Positions 23,701 to 34,700 of a stretch of 64,000 nt of DNA are shown here, one piece after another (position 1 is the stretch's first letter; each line of letters opens with the position of its first letter). The stretch comes from Homarus americanus (lineage: Eukaryota; Arthropoda; Malacostraca; Decapoda; Nephropidae). The notes beneath the pieces were generated by a model. It was not told the DNA's origin. It was given only the letters and a program-made list of their open reading frames with translations, and searched no databases. Location: positions 1,500,567 to 1,564,566 of the forward strand of contig NW_024720773.1 of the NCBI RefSeq assembly GCF_018991925.1, written 5' to 3'. The position numbers were made by a program, and so were the translations under genes.

Positions 23701-23945
23701 CGCTCGTTAACTCACGCACCCTGCTGGCGGTGTACCGAGCAGCTGGGATCTGCTCAGGAAAGTCTCTGGGCACCACGCCTAACTCCTTGCAGTGCTCCCA
23801 CGACAACAAGGGTGTAGCGAGAGTAGGCCGCACGTCGATCCATCCGTGACACGACCTGTCGCCGTAGGTGATCTCTGCTTGAAAGGAGCCCACAGCGTCC
23901 GGCATCTGGGAACCGTCCGCATTGTAGTACAGCAGCTGCGGCTGT
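23700..23945 (-). pseudogene. Retroviral-type aspartic protease remnant
   Basis: In the 115-codon minus frame from 23905 the sequence GSFQAEITYG, HGWIDVRPTLATPLLSWEH and CKELGVVPRDFPEQI has the flap and late-strand layout of Gypsy proteases. The upstream strand ends with VTHGDVSGHIKVIPN in the Gag frame, but the expected D-T/S-G active-site triad after it is missing, and the frame changes there. I infer a short deletion that removed the active site. Confidence 0.65.
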
Positions 23946-25342
23946 GGTCCCAGGTCACGTTTGGTATCACCTTGATGTGACCCGACACATCACCGTGTGT
24001 GACGGCGACGCGGATGGTAGGGGAAGGGGTAGCCCTGGGGCGTGTGGTCGATTCCACCCTCCTGATGTGACTCCGCTGCTGCTTGGGGCTGCGTGGGCCA
24101 TCTGGAGGGGGCTGCGTGCGAACCATCCCGAGGGAAGTGCGCTGCTTTCCTCCTCGTCTCGGGCTTTTGGGCTTGGGTTGGCGGCAGCACTTGTCGTAGT
24201 GTCCATAGCGACCACAGGCCTGACACTTGCAGCCTCGTGCAGGGCACCTGTCTGTGTTAGACCAGTGGCCCCTACGGTCACATCCACGACACAGTGCGTC
24301 GGCGGCCGGGCATGTCTTGGGGCTGTGCTGCTTTCCACAGCTGCCACAGGAAGCACTAGGCAGAGGCATGGAAGAACGTGTGGCAGCCTTCGCGTTGTTG
24401 GCCGCCTTCTTACCCTTCTTGTATTGTGAGATAGCTCTCACAGCAGGTGGGGCCCGTAAGGCAGAGGTGGCGGACTTGGTGGCCTCGTATGACCGACATT
24501 CAGTCACTACCACCTGGAGTGTGGAGGAAGCGTCCAGGGGGATGAGTCGCTGCATCAACTCTTCGTGCCTGACACCTGTCAAGATCCCGTGCTTGATCCA
24601 GGCTTCCTCACATTCCCGGCTGTGCGCCTTGCAGACGTCGATCTCCTCTGACAAACTCTTCAAGCGTACAAAAAAGTCGTCAAAGGATTCGTTTTCCGCC
24701 TGCTTGCAGCTGGTGAAGGCGCGGCGACGCAAAGCCTCGTTGTTCCGACCCTTAACATGCTCCTGTAAAAGGTCAAGCACATCCGCCACTGAAGATGTAG
24801 AATCGGGAGGCACTTGCAACGTGTGCTCCAAAACTCTCTGGGTCTCCAGCGACAAACACATCCGCAGTTGGATGAGCTGTTTGTTCGGAGGCATGCTGTC
24901 AAGGTCCACCATCGTGGAGTAATCTGTCCAACGCCGCCTCCACTCACGAAAAAGCTGAAACGTGACGTCTGGTGAGAGGGCGGGTGGGGGTTGAACAGAT
25001 GCCTTGGGAGCTGTTGGGGTAGCAAGAGTACCTGCAGGACGCTGGTGTGGTGGAGGGAGGGAGGGTACTGGCGCCTATATGCGCGCTACCTGCGAGTGAG
25101 GGAGGGTGGGTTAGCGCCAGGGTCGCCAATAGTGCCTCAAAACGCAACTTTTCCTCCTCTCTTCGTGTCTCCTCCCTCTGAAGTTCCATCTCTCTACGTC
25201 GCTCGTCCCGGTCATCCATCCACCTCAGAATTGTGGCAATGTCCGTCACTGGAGGTGGAGGATGAGAGTCTGCGCCCAGTGGAGGGGAAGGTGGTGGGGA
25301 GTCGTGTCTCCCATCTTGACGTTGTCCCTTCTTACCGCCCAT
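23779..25342 (-). pseudogene. Gag-like protein of the LTR element, one frameshift
   Basis: Gag coats the element RNA and forms the virus-like particle. A likely start is the ATG at 25342 (MGGKKGQRQDG), followed by a Pro-rich segment and a charged coiled-coil-like stretch (MDDRDERRREMELQREETRR). A frameshift near 25020-25110 moves the reading to the main 377-codon frame (24912-23779), which extends in frame upstream of its ATG (FQLFREWRRRWTDYST). The capsid-like part holds LSLETQRVLEHTL and SFDDFFVRLKSL. Three zinc knuckles lie at about residues 189-243 of the main frame: C-X2-C-X3-H-X4-C, C-X2-C-X4-H-X6-C and C-X2-C-X4-H-X4-C. The frame then runs into protease sequence. An otherwise well-kept gag is unusual next to a deleted pol. 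Confidence 0.85.
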
Positions 25343-25789
25343 CTTAGTGTGTGCGTGGACTGCACTGTTTAGTATATAAAGTGGCGCCTCAACAGCTCGA
25401 ACCACATATATATGACATAAACAGCGCAGAAATAACGTGAGTGAGTGCATGCATGCGTGTGTGTGTGTGTGTCTGAGAGAGCACTTCGTGGTGGCCTTAA
25501 TGCCGGTGGCTAGAGCCGCCGGGGGTGGGAATGAGACTGTCAGTGTCTCCCGGGATGTCACACGAGAGGGGTGTACGCCTGCGTGCTCCGTGGGTACCAC
25601 AAAAAACAGGCCAATGCTCAACTCTCAGCTCTAGACACACACTAATACACTGACACTAACACTGCCACCGTCACTAAAAAGCACTGTGACGGCCCAACAC
25701 TGCCCATCACGGCGTAACACAGCGCAACACAACGCATGTCGCCGGCAGATGCAACCGTCGGCATTGTTCACACACTTGCAAGTCCACAG

Positions 25790-25807
25790 ATCCCAGTCAC
25801 TGCGCCA
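25790..25807 (-). promoter_or_regulatory. Primer-binding site of the LTR element
   Basis: Immediately inside the 5' LTR the minus strand reads TGGCGCAGTGACTGGG. It starts with TGG, the complement of a tRNA CCA end, with no spacer. I do not assign the tRNA. Confidence 0.8.
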
Positions 25808-26096
25808 TGATGGTTACAAGTGTTCCCCGAAGAATGCAGTGATGGGTAGGGAAACACCGGGTAACACTGAAGTCCGTTTATTAAGGGATAGGAGAAATAC
25901 AAGTGGTGACTCGCGTGTGCCATGCACGGCTCACACAGTCAGACTGAGGCTGCCTTGCCATATGGCAGCCTCGGGGCAATGTTGCCACATAACACGTACA
26001 GTGTTGCCACGTAATTATATACATAAGTGCTACTCGGCACAGTAGCTTATATACAAGGTTGCTACTCGGCACAGTAGCTTAGATACATAACCTACA
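25808..26096 (-). repeat. 5' LTR of the Gypsy-type element (289 bp)
   Basis: Direct repeat of 22840-23160 with two instead of three copies of the 32-bp internal unit. It would hold the promoter for minus-strand transcription. I see no clear TATA box that I can place with confidence. Confidence 0.92.
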
Positions 26097-26160
26097 CCCC
26101 CAAGGCCCCGTTGTGGGTCGTTGACCTGTGGTCGTGTGGGCTATTCCCCGTAAAAAAAAA

Positions 26161-27535
26161 AATGGCACCACTGACATGATATTTGTTGCCCGCTAGATAT
26201 AGGAAAGGTGCAGAGAACAATGTTGTGACTTATACATGGCCTTCATCGACGTAACTAAGGCCTTCGACTAGTCAACACGGAAGCCCTCTGGCGGACCTTC
26301 AGCCGTTTTGGCTGCCCACCAAAATTCCTTGCCATTGTGAGGCAACTCCACGACGGCATGAACGGCAGTGTCATACACAATGGCACCCAGTCTGAGTTCT
26401 TTCCCATCCAAACGGGGGTAAAACAAGGATGTGTACTGGCACCAACTCTCTTTTCTATTTTCTTGGCTGCCTTCCTTACTCGTGCCAGTGCCAATTTAGC
26501 CGGCGGGGTGGACATCTAGTACCGGAAGAAATATCTTTTCAACATAAGACGACTCTAGGCAGGAACAAAGGTGTCCGTAGTTTCCATTACTGAACTTCAG
26601 TATGCTGACGACCTCACCCTTGTTGCTCACACTGAGCGTGACCTACAAGAAATCCTGAACACCTACGCAGATGCTTATGCACACTTCTACCTTTAGGCGC
26701 ATGTACGTAAGACTCAGATTCTTTATCAGCCTGCCCCTGGTTCAGCCACACCTCCACCATCCATTCAGCTCAATGGTACTACCCTCTCTAATATTACCCA
26801 CTTTCAGTATCTCGGCTCCCACCTGTCCACCACCGCTGAAATCGATGAAGATATTCAACATCGGGTCAGATGTGCATCTGGAGCCTTTGGCAGACTCTGT
26901 ACCCGTGTCTTCAGCTGTAGGGAGCTGAAATGATCTACAAAGTTGCACATATATCGAGCAGTGGTCCTCCCCACTCTGCTATATGGCAGCGAGACATGGG
27001 TCACATATCGGAGGCACCTGAAGGCACTAGAAAACTTTCACCAATGTAGTCTACATTCCATCCTCGGAGTTCGCTGGGAAGACAAGAGAAGAAATGCCAG
27101 TATTCTCGCTAACACCAACTATATGAGCATCGAGGCTACCATTATCCATGAGCAACTACGCTGAACTGGCCATGTTACCAGCATGGACGACAGTAGACTG
27201 CCAAAGCAAGTACTTTCAGTCACCTAAAGAATAGTAAACGTAACGTGGAGGGCAACTGAAAAGGTATCAAGATAGTCTTAAGACAAACTGAAAAAGTGCC
27301 AAATCGACTCCCTCACCTGGGAGACGATTGCTGCACATCGTAACACTTGGAGGAGCACCACACGAGAACTTGTCAATACTTTCGAGTTAGCCCGACTGCA
27401 AACCGAGCAGACAAGCGCCAATGCCGGAAAGACGCTGCCACCACATTAGATGTGGCCCTCCACATGTGCAACTCATGTCAACGCCTCTGCCGGTCCCATA
27501 TCGGCCTCTTTAGTCACCTCAAAAGTCACCAATGA
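26161..27535 (+). pseudogene. LINE reverse transcriptase, C-terminal part, with zinc motif (broken)
   Basis: The reading resumes after the nested insertion with GTTDMIFVAR, MAFIDVTKAFD, FSRFGCPPKFLAIVRQLHDG (26.23-26.35 kb), GVKQGCVLAPTLFSIFL near 26420-26465 and the catalytic ELQYADDLTLVAH near 26590-26630. These are the aspartate-bearing palm blocks of LINE polymerases. Later come a thumb-like part (VLPTLLYGSETW, LGVRWEDK at 26.96-27.08 kb) and a final segment with CNSCQRLCRSHIGLFSHLKSH, a C2H2-like zinc motif ending at the stop at 27533-27535. Stops after AFD, after VDI and elsewhere, plus frameshifts, break the frame. Confidence 0.87.
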
Positions 27536-27635
27536 AGATGACAGCCCTAATAACTCATACCATTGTATCATAGCTGGATGATCGTCAAACTCGATTTCGA
27601 GTGACAGCAAAGTAGTAGTAGTACTATTAATACTA

Positions 27636-27664
27636 GTGTGTGTGTGTGTGTGTGTATGTGTGTG
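27636..27664. repeat. (GT)n microsatellite
   Basis: Short GT run with one AT interruption at the 3' edge of the APE-type LINE, next to the AAT/TTA tail of the inverted element. Confidence 0.9.
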
Positions 27665-27745
27665 ATAAATAATAATAATAATAATAATTAGCTGTTTATT
27701 AAAAATCTTCAGCAGCCAAAAGGCTGAAATTATACAATGGACAGA
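27664..27745 (-). mobile_element. TTA-tailed retroelement 3' end, copy 3 (antisense)
   Basis: On the minus strand the segment reads TTTCAGCCTTTTGGCTG, then AATAAACAGCTAATTATT and (TTA)n. This copy has a perfect CAGCC-TTTT-GGCTG hairpin and an intact AATAAA. It matches copies at 7701 and 14381 and lies in the opposite orientation. Confidence 0.65.
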
Positions 27746-27850
27746 AATGACTTATTATTTACAAAGGTGTGGGATGGGTGGGTCGGTTAACAAAAGCTTT
27801 CATTTCTAAAAGGAAAAGTAACATCGTCTGTTTTATGCGACGTAGCTTAA

Positions 27851-27882
27851 CCTAACCTAACCTAACCTAACCTAACCTAACT
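27851..27882. repeat. Interstitial telomere-type repeat (CCTAA)6
   Basis: Six perfect CCTAA units in a row, preceded by CTTAA and followed by CTTAA. TTAGG is the canonical telomere repeat of most arthropods, including decapods. The block is too short to be a telomere and sits inside repeat-rich DNA. Confidence 0.9.
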
Positions 27883-27885
27883 TAA

Positions 27886-28953
27886 TCATTTAACTAAGAT
27901 GGTAAAAATCCCATAAAACCGATGTTCGTCTCATTGGGAATCGTCCAGAAGGGAAGGCACCAATAGGAGTTGGCCTCTTGCCATACTGTGTGAGGTTTCG
28001 TTGTCCATGTGGTGCAGTAACTCGTCCATAGGTGTTGTTATGAAGGACCTTGCGTGGTCATGGAGACACCGTGTAGTGTGGTGTTACAATACGAGACACC
28101 GGGTAGTGTGGTTTGGTGTGGTATCACAGTACCTCACTATCTTCTAAGTGGTGAGGTGATATCTCATGGTCGGCCTACGGTTGTTCCCAGAGTGAACTGA
28201 TTAACACTATACCACTTGTCAGAGGCGCTTATTTCTGGGTGTGGACAGTGGTGCGACGGTCAACTTGGTCACGACTCATGGAAGCCACTGCCTGGTGCTG
28301 ACTTCACTGGCGTGAACACTGGCAGGATTTTATTGACTTCTCGGTGGGAGCAGGGTAAATGGAGGGGAAGGGGTATGGCCAGCAATTGGCCCTGGCAGCT
28401 GTCACCACAGCAGCAGCAGCGCCAAATAGGTCTTGACCCTCCGGTGCGAGTAAAGTGTCAATACAACACGTACAGTAGAAATATCCAAACATGTTCTTTG
28501 GTTGGCTGAGGAAAAGATGCGAGTTTATTGGCCTGACTGATGGTTACGTGGGAGGATGTTGTTGGCCCACAAGTTGTATAAGTGCCAACAGGTGCCACCA
28601 GGTGCCACCAGGTGCCACAATTAATGAGGTGAAAACACACAATTAGAGAGAGTTTCCTGCGACACACTGCGGCGTCTCTTTCATCCAGGCAGAGACTGAT
28701 TCTTGAGGTTTTAAAAGAGGCGTTCAGAGTTTGGGGAAGTCGTTGCCATTATTGTTGGGTTCTAACTTTAATTAGCTGTGGCTTGCAAACGCTGTCCTGT
28801 CTCATTGTACCGTAGAGCAACTTACTGCGGCTTATGGCTACACTGACTCACTGGTTCAGTGGATTATGTTTGTGTGTTTGTGTTTGTCTGTTGTGTATTT
28901 GTATATGTTTATTACGTCAATTAGTGATTATCGTTAATTACACCTTAAGAGAC

Positions 28954-28955
<2 letters not shown>
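27886..28955. other. Unrecognised sequence, no gene
   Basis: About 1.07 kb of mixed composition. It holds repeated phrases such as GAGACACCG..TAGTGTGG near 28065-28110, a three-fold CAGGTGCCAC repeat near 28589-28620 and a short CAG run near 28410. Open frames up to 97 codons have no domain I recognise. Confidence 0.45.

Positions 28956-29028
<73 letters not shown>
28956..29028. repeat. (CT)n microsatellite
   Basis: About 36 uninterrupted CT dinucleotides, followed by GTCAATTAAGCC. Confidence 0.98.
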
Positions 29029-29031
<3 letters not shown>

Positions 29032-29147
29032 AATTAAGCCTTTAAACATGAGTGAGGTTTTGGCGAAATAGTGACAACATTTTGTTTTTATTGATCAACT
29101 GCTGTTAATTTGTTGATATTTGGTAAAATTTGTTATGTTTCATTTAA

Positions 29148-29693
29148 GGCGTCCCTCACACACCTGCTGCGTCCCTCACATAATTGCTGCGTCCCTCACA
29201 CACCTGCTGCGTCCCTCACACACCTGCTGCGTCCCTCACACACCTGCTGCGTCCCTCACACACCTGCTGCGTCCTCACATAATTGCTGCGTCCTCACACA
29301 CCTGCCCTCACATAATTGCTGCGTCCTCACACACCTGCCTCACATAATTGCTGCGTCCCCTCACACACCTGCTGCGACCTCACATAACTGCTGTCCTTCA
29401 CACACCTGCTGCGACCCTCACAAAACTGTTGCGTCCCCCCACACACCTGCTGTGACGCTCACATAACTGCTGCGCCCCTCACACACCTATATTTTCCCTC
29501 ATAAACCTACCGTGCTCCTCAAACACCTGTTGCGTCCCTCACACACCTGTTGCGTCCCTCAAGCACCTGTATCTTCACTCACACACCTGCTGCATCCCTC
29601 ACACACCAGTATCTTCCTTCACACACCTGATGCGTCGCTTTACACACCTGCATCGTCCCTCACACACCTGCTGCATCCCTAACACCCCTACCA
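29148..29693. repeat. 20-bp minisatellite (about 27 copies)
   Basis: The unit is GTCCCTCACACACCTGCTGC with variants ACATAATTGCTGC and CACCTGTATCTT. The left half is more regular and the right half more diverged. Frames open on + contain repeats of HTPAAS or HTCCVP and have no function I can support. The array ends sharply at the start of the 28-bp array. Confidence 0.93.
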
Positions 29694-31386
29694 CCTGGGA
29701 CAGATGGCTCCACCCTCACCACGTGGGACATATGGCTCCACCCTCACCACCTGTAACAGATGGCTCCACCCTCACCACCTGGGACAGATGGCTCCACCCT
29801 CACCACCTGAGACAGATGGCTCCACCCTCACCACCTGGGACAGATGGCTCCACCCTCACCACCTGGGACAGATGGCTCCACCCTCACCCCCTAAGACAGA
29901 TGGCTCCACACTCACCACCTGGGACAGATGGTTCCATCCTCACCCCTAAGACAGATGGTTCCATCCTCACCCCCAAGACAGAGTTCTATCCTCACCACCT
30001 GGGACAGATGGCTCCACCCTCACCCCTAAGATATATGATTCAACCTGCATCCCCTAAGGCAGATGGCTCACCCCCACGCATAAGACAGATGGCTCCATCC
30101 CTGCTACCTGGGACAAATAGCTCCACCTTCACCATCTGGGACAGATGGGTCCACCTCACCCTTCTAAGACAGATGGGTCCACCTCACCCCATAAGACAGA
30201 TGCTTCACCTCCTCACACTTGGGACAGATGGCTCCACCCTCATCACCTGGGACAGATGGCTCCACCCTCACCCCAAGACAGGTGGCTCAACCCCCACCCA
30301 CTAAGACAGATGGCTCCACCTCCCCCAATAAGACAGATGGCTCCACCTCTCCACCAGGGTAGATAGCTCCACCTCCCCACAAGACAGATGGCTCCACCTC
30401 CCCAATAAGACACATGGCTCCACCTCCCCAATAAGACAGATGGCTCCACCCCTCCCCCATAAGACAGATGGCTCCACCCTCCCCAATAAGACAGGTGGCT
30501 CCACCTCCCCAATAAGACAGATGGCTCCACCCTCCCCCAATAAGACAGATGGCTCCACCTCACCACCTAGGGTAGATAGCTCCACCTCACCCCCTAAGAC
30601 AGATGGCTCAACCTCACCCACTAAGACAGATGGCTCCACCCTCCCCCATAAGACAGATGGCTCCACCCTCCCCACAAGACAGGTGGCTCCACCCTCCCCA
30701 AAAGACAGATGGCTCCACCTCCCAATAAGACAGATGGCTCCACCTCACCACCCTAGGTAGATAGCTCCACCTCACCCCTAAGACAGATGGCTCAACCTCA
30801 CCCCTAAGACAGATGGCTCAACCTCCCAATAAGACAGATGGCTCCACCTCACCACTCTGGTAGATGGCTCCACCCTCATCACCTGGGAAAGATGGCCCAC
30901 CTCACCCCAAGACAGATAGCTCCACCCTCACCCACTAAGACAGATGGCTCCACCTCACCCCAAGACAGATGGCTCTGCCCTCATCACCTGGGACAGATGG
31001 CTCCACCCTACCCCTAAGACAGATGACTTCACCCTCACCCCATAAGACAGATGGCTCCACCCTCACCACCTGGGACAGATGGCTCCTGCCTCATCACCTG
31101 GGACAGATGGCTCCACCCTCAGCCCCTAAGACAGATTGCTCACCCTCACCCCGACAGATGGCTCCACCCTCACCACCTGGGAAAGATGGCTCCACCTTCA
31201 CCACCTGGAACAGATGACTCACCTCAACACCTGGGAAAGATGGCTCCACCTTCACCACCTGGAACAGATGACTCCACCCTCAACACCTGGGAAAGATGGC
31301 TCCACCTCACCACCTGGGACAGATAGCTCTACCCTCACCACCTGGGAAAGATGGCTCCACCCTCACCACCTGGGACAGATGGCTAG
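29694..31386. repeat. 28-bp minisatellite (about 60 copies)
   Basis: The unit contains CACCTGGGACAGATGG and CTCCACCCTCAC. In the centre (about 30140-31000) the CACCTGG part is often replaced by CCCATAAGAC or CCCAATAAGAC, so unit lengths of about 25-29 bp mix. The ends are more regular than the centre. Both strands carry open frames up to about 224 codons, built from DGSTL/RWLHPH-like repeats on + and WSHLS repeats on minus. No gene is supported. Confidence 0.93.
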
Positions 31387-31641
31387 CATTACTGTGCATC
31401 TTAAATTGAATGATATCCAATGGAAAGGTCAGCCGGCACACGCTCTGTCGCTCTCATTATATGCAAAGAACCACAACCACCCCCACTACCAGCTTCCCTT
31501 GATGACCTCCGGCTGATGACCCCTCCAATATTTCATGGTCGTTACCTTCCAGCTGTCTCCTCCTCCTCCTGCTGCCCTCATCTTGGAAGCGTCCGGCCTG
31601 GTCAGATTGCACCAGCTGGGGTCATGATTGTATTGGATGAC

Positions 31642-31678
<37 letters not shown>

Positions 31679-31778
31679 ATACCACAACGGCCTAGACTAA
31701 ACTACGTGATAGGTGTGTTTGTCAGGTATACTAAAGAGTGTTTCTGGATGCTTAAAAGGAGTTGCATACAAGTGTTAC
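31387..31778. other. Spacer between arrays with a (GT)n run
   Basis: About 390 bp of mixed sequence between two large arrays. It holds a TCC run near 31557-31570 and a (GT)n microsatellite at about 31644-31674. No gene recognised. Confidence 0.5.
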
Positions 31779-34700
31779 TAATCTTCACACTGGCCTTAAC
31801 ACTAATCTTCACACTGGCCTTAACACTAATCTTCACACTGGCCTTGACACTAATCTTCACTGGCCTTAACACTAATCTTCACACTGGCCTTGACACTAAT
31901 CTTTACACTGGCCTTAACACTAATCTTCACACTGGCCTTAACACTAATCTTCACACTGGCCTTAACACTAATCTTCACACTGGCCTTGACACTAATCTTT
32001 ACACTGGCCTTAACACTAATCTTTACTCTATCCTTGACACTAATCTTCACACTGGACTTGACACTAATCTTCACACTGGTCTTCACACTGGCCTTCACAA
32101 TAATTTTCAGACTGGCCTTCACACTGGTCTTCACACTGGTCTTCATACTAGTCTCCACACTAGCCTTCACATTTATCTTCACACTGGTCTTCACATTAAT
32201 CTTCACATGGTCATCACACTAATCTTCACACTTTACACTAATCTTAACACCGGGTTTCACATTAATCTTCACACTGGTCATCACACTAATCTTCACACTT
32301 CACACTAATCTTAACACCGGGTTTCACATTAATCTTCACACTCATCATCACATTAATCTTCACACTAATCTTGACAGTGGCCTCCACATTAATTTTCAAA
32401 CTAGTCTTCACACTAACATTCACACTAATCTTCACGCTAATCTTCACACTAATCTTGACGGTGGCGTTCAAACTAATCTTCACGTATCTTCACACTAATC
32501 TTGACAGTGGCCTCCACATTAATTTTCAAACTAGTCTTCACCTACATTCACACTAATCACCACACTAATCTTCACACTTATCTTGACGGTGGCGTTCAAA
32601 CTAATCTTCACACTTATCTTCACACTAATCTTCACACTTATCATGACAGTGGCATTCACAATAATCTTCACACTGGCCTTCATACCAATTTTCAACCTCA
32701 TTTTCAGACTGGTCTTTACATTGGTCTTCACACTAATTTTCACACTGGTGTTCACACTAATCATTTCACTAATTTCCACACCAATCTTCACACTATACTC
32801 CATCTTCACACTAGTCTTCACACTGGTCTTTAAATTGGTCTTCACACTAATTTTCACACTAATCTTCAAACTAATCATCACACTGACTTTCACATTGGTT
32901 TTCACACTAAGGTTCACATTTATCTTCACAAAGGTCTCAACACTAAGTTCCACACTGATCGTCACACTCACTAATGTACTAATCTTCATACTAGTCTTCA
33001 CATATGTTCACTCTAATCTTAAACCTAATCATCACACTGGTATTCACACTGGTCGTCACATTAATGATCACACTAATCTTCACACTGGTCTTCACTCTGA
33101 TCTTCACACTGGTCTTAACACTGGCCTTCACTCTGATCTTCACACTGATCTTCACACTGGACTTCACGCTGATCTTCACATCAATCTTCAAGTGGTCTTC
33201 ACACTAATCTTCACACTGGTCTTCACACTGATCTTCACATCAATCTTCACAGTGGTCTTCACAATAATCCTCACAGTAATCTTCACAAAGGTCTTCACAA
33301 TGGTCTTCACACTAATCTTCACACTGGTCTTTACACTGGTCTTCACTCAGGTCTTCACACTGATCTTCACATCGGTCTTCACACTGATCTTCACATCAAT
33401 CTTCACACTGATCTTCACAATAATCCTAACACTGGTCTTCACTCTGGTCTTCAAGCTGAGCTTCACCAATTTTCACACTGGTCTTCATACTAGTCTTCAC
33501 ACTGATCTTCACACTGGTCTTCACACTGGTCTTCACACCAAACCTCACACTGGTCTTCACACTGGTCTTCACAATAATCTTCATGCTGGTTTTCACACTG
33601 CTCTTCACACTGGTCTTCATTCTGGTCTTGACAATGGTCGTCATACCAATCTTCACACTGGTCTTCACACTGGTTTTCACACTGGTTTTCACAATAACCT
33701 TCACACTAGTCTTAACGATAAATTTCACACTGGTCTTCACAATATTCTTCGCACCAAACTTCACTCTGGTCTTCACTCTGGTCTTCACAATAAACTTTAC
33801 ACTGATTTTCACTCTGGTCTTCACAGTACTCTTCACACTGGTCTTAAAAATAATCTTCACACTGGTCTTAGCGATAACCTATACACTGGTCTTCACACCA
33901 GTCTTCAAAATAATCTTCACACCAATCTTCACACTAGACTTAATGTATTCACAATATTCTTCACACTGGTCTTAACAATAATCTTCACAATGGTCTTAGC
34001 AAAAATCTTCACACTGGTCTTCACACAGGTCTTTACTCTGGTCTTCACACTGATCTCCACACTGGTCTTTGCACAGGTCTTCACATCAATCATCACACTG
34101 ATCTTCACACAATCTTCACACTAGTCTTCACTCTGGTCTTCACACTGATCTTCAAAAAATCTCATACTGGTCTTCATACTGGTCTTCACAATAATCTTCA
34201 CACTGGTCCTCACACTGGTCTTCACATTGGTCTTAATAATAATCTTCACACTGGTCACAATAATCTTCACACTTGGCTTCACAATAATTCTCACAATAAT
34301 CTTCACTGGTCTACATACTAGTATTTAGAAATCTTCACAATGGTCTTAACACCTGGTCTTCACAATAATCTTCACACTGGTCTACATACTAGTCTTTACA
34401 TTAATCTTCACACTGGTCTTCACACTGGTCTTCCCAGTAACCTTTACACTGGTCTTCACACTCGTCGTCACACTGGTATTCACTCTGGATGTTTACTCTG
34501 GTCTTAACAATAATCTTCACACTGGTTTACACACTGGTCTACACTGGTCTTCACAATAATCTTCACTGGTCTTCACACTCGTCGTCACACTGGTCTTCAC
34601 TCTGGATGTTCACTCTGGTCTCAACAATAATCTTCACACTGGTCTTCATACTGGTCTTCACGCTGGTCTACACACTGATCTTCACAATAACCTTGGCACT

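Larger units (their letters stand above)
22840..26096 (-). mobile_element. Gypsy-type LTR retrotransposon, internally deleted, minus strand
   Basis: A 3,257-bp element with direct repeats at 22840-23160 and 25808-26096. In minus-strand sense each LTR starts TGTAGG and ends ATCA, giving the TG...CA ends. CCCCC flanks both sides (22835-22839 and 26097-26101) as a 5-bp target duplication. TGGCGCAGTGACTGGG directly follows the 5' LTR as primer-binding site and a purine tract precedes the 3' LTR. The interior encodes Gag, a damaged protease and the last part of integrase; reverse transcriptase and RNase H are absent. Over the aligned length the LTRs differ at about two bases plus one 32-bp repeat unit, so insertion was recent. 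The Gypsy (Metaviridae) class follows from PR-before-IN order and the integrase C-terminus. Confidence 0.9.
22164..26162 (+). mobile_element. Jockey-superfamily LINE 3' end, copy 1, carrying an LTR element
   Basis: A 5'-truncated Jockey-like element lies at 22164-22839 and resumes at 26097-26162. It matches 61640-62376 closely: after the junction both read TCATTCTGCCAAATT, and both share YFTPEQLLQVYK, NLEYYSHIWG/NLEYCSHIWG, SSVQLLDR and SSLSLRRNV/SFLSLRRNV. The Gypsy-type LTR element sits in its 3' untranslated region. The host 3' end resumes after it with CCGTTGTGGGTCGTTGACC and an A-tail at about 26152-26162, as in the other copy. It inserted into the reverse transcriptase of the larger LINE. 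It keeps no polymerase catalytic motif. Confidence 0.88.
20500..27620 (+). mobile_element. APE-type LINE interrupted by nested insertions
   Basis: One decayed non-LTR retrotransposon in + orientation spans this interval in two pieces. The first (about 20513-22163) holds the endonuclease and the start of the reverse transcriptase. The second (about 26161-27535) holds the rest of the reverse transcriptase and the C-terminal zinc motif. The 4.0 kb between them is a Jockey-like LINE that itself carries an LTR element. The reading picks up across the insertion: the first piece ends at the VENFLPQS segment and the second opens with GTTDMIF, adjoining blocks in this family. The 3' untranslated end reaches about 27612. 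Many stops and frameshifts make it inactive. The protein type is the one often labelled 'craniofacial development protein 2-like'; the clade is not resolved. Confidence 0.85.

Noticed and set aside
27851..27882. A true chromosome end
   Set aside because: Six pentamers flanked by other DNA on both sides cannot be a terminal telomere.
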